From: Candidatus Woesearchaeota archaeon
GTDB taxonomy: Archaea > Nanobdellota > Nanobdellia > SCGC-AAA011-G17 > JACPNG01
Length of the DNA stretch: 6,246 nt
NCBI GenBank assembly: GCA_018303705.1
Contig: JAGVXQ010000062.1
Span: 1-6,246, forward strand
Direction of reading: 5' to 3'
The notes beneath the pieces are model-generated. The model had not been told where the DNA came from, did not search any database, and worked only from the letters and a program-made list of their open reading frames with translations. The stretch's first letter is position 1; every line of letters starts with the position of its first letter. Of this stretch, positions 3,793 through 6,246 are shown one piece after another. A program made the translations under genes and the position numbers.

Positions 3793-6151
3793 CATAGAAG
3801 GGATAAGGGCAAATGATGCGATAACAAAGTTCAAGGAAAAGCACAACATAAAAGAGGATTTTGTGAAGAGCATGGATGATGTTGATTCTTCGATAGAGAA
3901 AAATCAAGCTGAGACAACAAGAATTAGCCATGATATGCAGGAAAAAGTTAGGGAGCTTGACAAAACGAGTTTTGAGATAAATGGGCTTAAGATAGCAGAG
4001 AATAAGGAGAAAATAGACCAGATAAAGGCATTGAGGGCAGATTTTAAGGACGTTGCAAATGAATTAAGCAAGATGCAGAATGAGCTGGCTGTGACTGAAA
4101 CGCAGGAAGCGAAGGCAAGAAGAACTATAATCGAACTTGATGAAAAGAAAGCCAAAGCAAATGCGCATAGCATAGGAATGCAGGAATTCAATTCAATGGA
4201 CATAGCACTGAAGAAGATAATGGGGTTAGGAGATAAGGGAGTAATAGGAGCTGTTTCTGACCTTGGAAAGATACAAAGCAAGTATTCAACTGCATTAAGC
4301 GTTGCTGCAGGGCCAAGGATAAAGAGCATAGTTGTTGATAATGATGTTACTGCTGCAAGATGCATAGGCTATTTGAAAGAAAACAAGCTAGGTGTTGTAA
4401 CGTTCCTGCCATTGAACAAGATGAAATCGAGGCCACTGCAGGATGAAGTAAGACCTTTGCTTAATTTGCCTAATATCTGCGGTCTTGCATCTGATTTAAT
4501 AGAATATGACAAGAGATACAGGGATGTTTTCAACTATGTTTTTGGCTCCACTGTTGTAGTTGAGGACCTAGGAATTGCAAGGAAAATAGGGGTTGGAAGG
4601 GCAAGAATGGTAACATTGGATGGGGATTTAGTGGAGACTTCCGGGGCGATGGTTGGCGGATTCAGGAGAAAGATTCCAGGATTCAAGGAGAAGGATTTTG
4701 ATGCTGATGTGAAGTTATTAGAAGGGGATATTGAGAAAAATAAGAAGCTTCTGGACTTGCTTGAGAACAAAGAAGATGAATTGAATGAGGGCATAAAAGA
4801 GCTGAGGAACAAGAAAGCCAATATAGAGGCAGAGATACTTAAGTTCGAGAAGGTATATGGAATAACAGACATAGATGCATTGAAAGAGAAAAGGGACAAG
4901 CTTCTTGAAAAGGAAAAGGAAACAAGCAGGGAGATAAGCAATTATGAAAAAGAATTGGCATCGCTGAACAATGAGACAATCAAGTTAAAGGCTTTAAGGT
5001 CAAAGATAAAAGAGAAGGCTGCTGACAGCGATGTTGCGAATAACCTAAACAAGCTTGAGGAAGAAAAAGCCAAGATAAAAGAAAACCTACTTTCGCTGAA
5101 GGCAGAGCTAAGCAACACAGATATACAGATAAACAACATATTCAACCAAGAAAAAGACAAGATAGCAGCGCTGATAAGCAGTGGGGAGAAGGAAAGGAAT
5201 GAGTTTGCAAACGAGATAAATAACTTAAATTCAGCCTTAAAAGACCAGAAGAATGAACTGAAGGAAAAAGAAAGCTTGCAAAAGAGGTTCTATTCTGACT
5301 ACAATAACCTTTTTGTAAAGAGAAAAAGAACAGAGGAAGATATGAACAAGAAAGAGCTTGGAATGGTTAAGAATGAGGAAAGGATAAAGTCTATACAGCA
5401 GAGACTTAACAGCGTGGAGATAGACAGGGCAAAGGTTGTTGCAGAGCTGGCTGGTTTAAGCCATGAGTTTGAGCAGTTCAAGGATGAGAAGATAAGAAGG
5501 GGATTAAGCTTGCAAGACCTGAAGGATGATATAAACAAGCTTGAAAACATGATTAAAAACATGGGAAACGTCAACATGAGGGCCTTGGAAATATACAATG
5601 AAGCAGAGATTGAATACAACAAGATAATAGAGAAGACAAGCAAGCTTAAAATCGAGAAGGATGATGTGCTTAAGCTGATGAGTGAAATAGAAGGCAAGAA
5701 AAAGGACATTTTCATTAAAACTTATAAGGTTATAGCAAACAATTTCAAGTCAATATTCGGCAATTTGTCAACAAAAGGTGAGGCTTACCTCGAGATATGC
5801 AATGAAGATGACTTGTTCAACAATGGGGGTGTTGACATAAAAGTAAAGATAGCGAGCAACAAATTCTTGGATCTAAAAAGCCTTTCTGGCGGAGAGAAAT
5901 CAATGGCTGCATTGTCATTCATATTTGCAATACAGGAATACTGGCCTGCTTCTTTTTACCTGCTGGATGAGGTTGATGCTGCATTGGACAAGACGAATTC
6001 TGATCTATTGAGCAAGCTCATAAAGAAATACTCGGACAAGGCACAATACATAGTTGTATCCCACAATGACCAGGTTATTACCGAAGCTGATACCATATAT
6101 GGGGTTTCTATGCAGGATGCAATATCAAAGGTTGTGTCGTTAAAGGTTTAA
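3737..6151 (+). CDS. smc: SMC chromosome-structuring ATPase, remainder in the +1 frame (coil, hinge, C-terminal head)
   Basis: This frame opens right after a TAA at 3734-3736 and overlaps the end of the N-terminal frame. Residue numbers are for the joined protein after skipping one base near 3790. The coil continues to about 485. The hinge spans about 486-635, from GDKGVIGAVSDL to SGAMVGGF, the usual hinge glycines. The return coil follows to about 990. The C-terminal head has LSGGEKS (1039-1045), Walker B YLLDEVDA (D1067, E1068), the ALD D-loop and SHND with H1099. The joined length is 1127 residues, slightly short of the 1150-1200 typical of SMC. The ATGs at 3737 and 3770 could start a separate protein, but the 3737-3790 translation (with W and C residues) looks less coil-like than the overlapping upstream frame. 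The probable product is therefore one SMC, with a frameshift by mutation, sequencing error or programmed slippage. Confidence 0.9.
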   Translation: MQGKSNWRKALMKEIKSCSIEGIRANDAITKFKEKHNIKEDFVKSMDDVDSSIEKNQAETTRISHDMQEKVRELDKTSFEINGLKIAENKEKIDQIKALRADFKDVANELSKMQNELAVTETQEAKARRTIIELDEKKAKANAHSIGMQEFNSMDIALKKIMGLGDKGVIGAVSDLGKIQSKYSTALSVAAGPRIKSIVVDNDVTAARCIGYLKENKLGVVTFLPLNKMKSRPLQDEVRPLLNLPNICGLASDLIEYDKRYRDVFNYVFGSTVVVEDLGIARKIGVGRARMVTLDGDLVETSGAMVGGFRRKIPGFKEKDFDADVKLLEGDIEKNKKLLDLLENKEDELNEGIKELRNKKANIEAEILKFEKVYGITDIDALKEKRDKLLEKEKETSREISNYEKELASLNNETIKLKALRSKIKEKAADSDVANNLNKLEEEKAKIKENLLSLKAELSNTDIQINNIFNQEKDKIAALISSGEKERNEFANEINNLNSALKDQKNELKEKESLQKRFYSDYNNLFVKRKRTEEDMNKKELGMVKNEERIKSIQQRLNSVEIDRAKVVAELAGLSHEFEQFKDEKIRRGLSLQDLKDDINKLENMIKNMGNVNMRALEIYNEAEIEYNKIIEKTSKLKIEKDDVLKLMSEIEGKKKDIFIKTYKVIANNFKSIFGNLSTKGEAYLEICNEDDLFNNGGVDIKVKIASNKFLDLKSLSGGEKSMAALSFIFAIQEYWPASFYLLDEVDAALDKTNSDLLSKLIKKYSDKAQYIVVSHNDQVITEADTIYGVSMQDAISKVVSLKV
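3779..3794 (+). other. Probable +1 frameshift site within smc
   Basis: The upstream frame reads AAT AAA GAG CTG TAG. Skipping one base gives GAG CTG (T) AGC ATA GAA, which joins NKEL directly to SIEGIRAND and leaves the coil otherwise uninterrupted. One extra base accounts for the whole discrepancy. Shifts further upstream, for example at the A-runs near 3744-3748, would replace typical coil residues with RKSNWRKAL-like sequence and are less likely. Confidence 0.65.
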
Positions 6152-6246
6152 GCTTTATCTTATAGGTAATTCTGTTAATCGAAGCACATAGTTGCCAATA
6201 AAAAAGGACTTATCTTCACAGGGTTTAAATCAGGAAAATAAGTTCC
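6152..6246. other. Intergenic region downstream of smc, no supported gene
   Basis: The sequence is AT-rich. A weak inverted repeat, TAAAG (6141-6145) and CTTTA (6153-6157), spans the smc stop and is followed by TATCTTATAGG; it could contribute to termination but is not convincing. A minus-strand frame is open from the edge to TAA at 6175-6177 (23 codons). It could be the tail of a convergent gene but shows no recognisable motif. Confidence 0.4.

Noticed and set aside
3785..3825. A second BHB intron explaining the smc frame break
   Set aside because: The best 4-bp pairing (GCAT 3792-3795 with ATGC 3816-3819) would excise 24 nt. That leaves the TAG at 3790-3792 in place and does not change the frame; no arrangement I found removes the stop and shifts by one.
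2844..5715. Several minus-strand open frames of 60-150 residues across smc
   Set aside because: All are Ser/Leu/Phe-rich complements of the Lys/Glu-rich coiled coil and show no start signals or domains.
6175..6246. Minus-strand 23-codon open tail at the right edge as the end of a convergent gene
   Set aside because: It is too short to separate from chance, and no motif or codon pattern supports it; mentioned only as a possibility under the downstream region.

Overview
The window looks like archaeal chromosome, probably from an AT-rich, small-genome lineage (DPANN-like; this placement is an impression from gene content, not a phylogeny). The archaeal evidence is TATA-box promoters about 25 nt upstream of start codons, an archaeal-type RNase HII, a TrmB-type regulator remnant, an AbrB/PIN toxin-antitoxin pair and a bulge-helix-bulge (BHB) RNA motif.

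Layout. At 1-503 (minus) lies the N-terminal part of a membrane site-2 (M50) metalloprotease that runs off the left edge. It diverges from rnhB (555-1238, plus) across a 51-nt gap centred on one palindromic TATA box. rnhB is not open from end to end. A 24-nt segment (590-613) carrying an in-frame TAA sits inside the invariant DEAGRG motif and folds with its flanks into a textbook BHB splicing motif: 4-bp central helix, two 3-nt bulges, 6-bp intron stem. Cutting at the canonical positions restores GRGP and a normal 219-residue enzyme. This is the main discovery candidate: a very short protein-coding intron of the tRNA type. Two nt after rnhB begins a PHP-family gene that stops after 28 codons.

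From about 1325 to 2757 the window is an accessory islet. It holds the 3' remnant of a TrmB-like regulator whose N-terminus is missing, a minus-strand antitoxin-toxin pair (AbrB-type then PIN-type) with its own TATA box, operator-like palindrome and Shine-Dalgarno, and about 410 bp of repeat-rich non-coding DNA. Three related copies of a short AAAACaGCGACccCT motif bracket the toxin-antitoxin pair and the repeat block. The first copy is the last codons of the regulator remnant.

From 2767 to 6151 (plus) is smc, the chromosome-structuring ATPase. The Walker A half and the hinge/signature/Walker B half are in different frames, joined by an apparent +1 shift near 3790. Dropping one base gives one 1127-residue SMC with all expected motifs. 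The last 95 bp hold no supported gene.

How the parts relate: rnhB and smc serve genome maintenance. The islet between them appears to have cut off the rest of a PHP gene that was co-transcribed with rnhB, and shows repeated insertion and decay around a toxin-antitoxin module.
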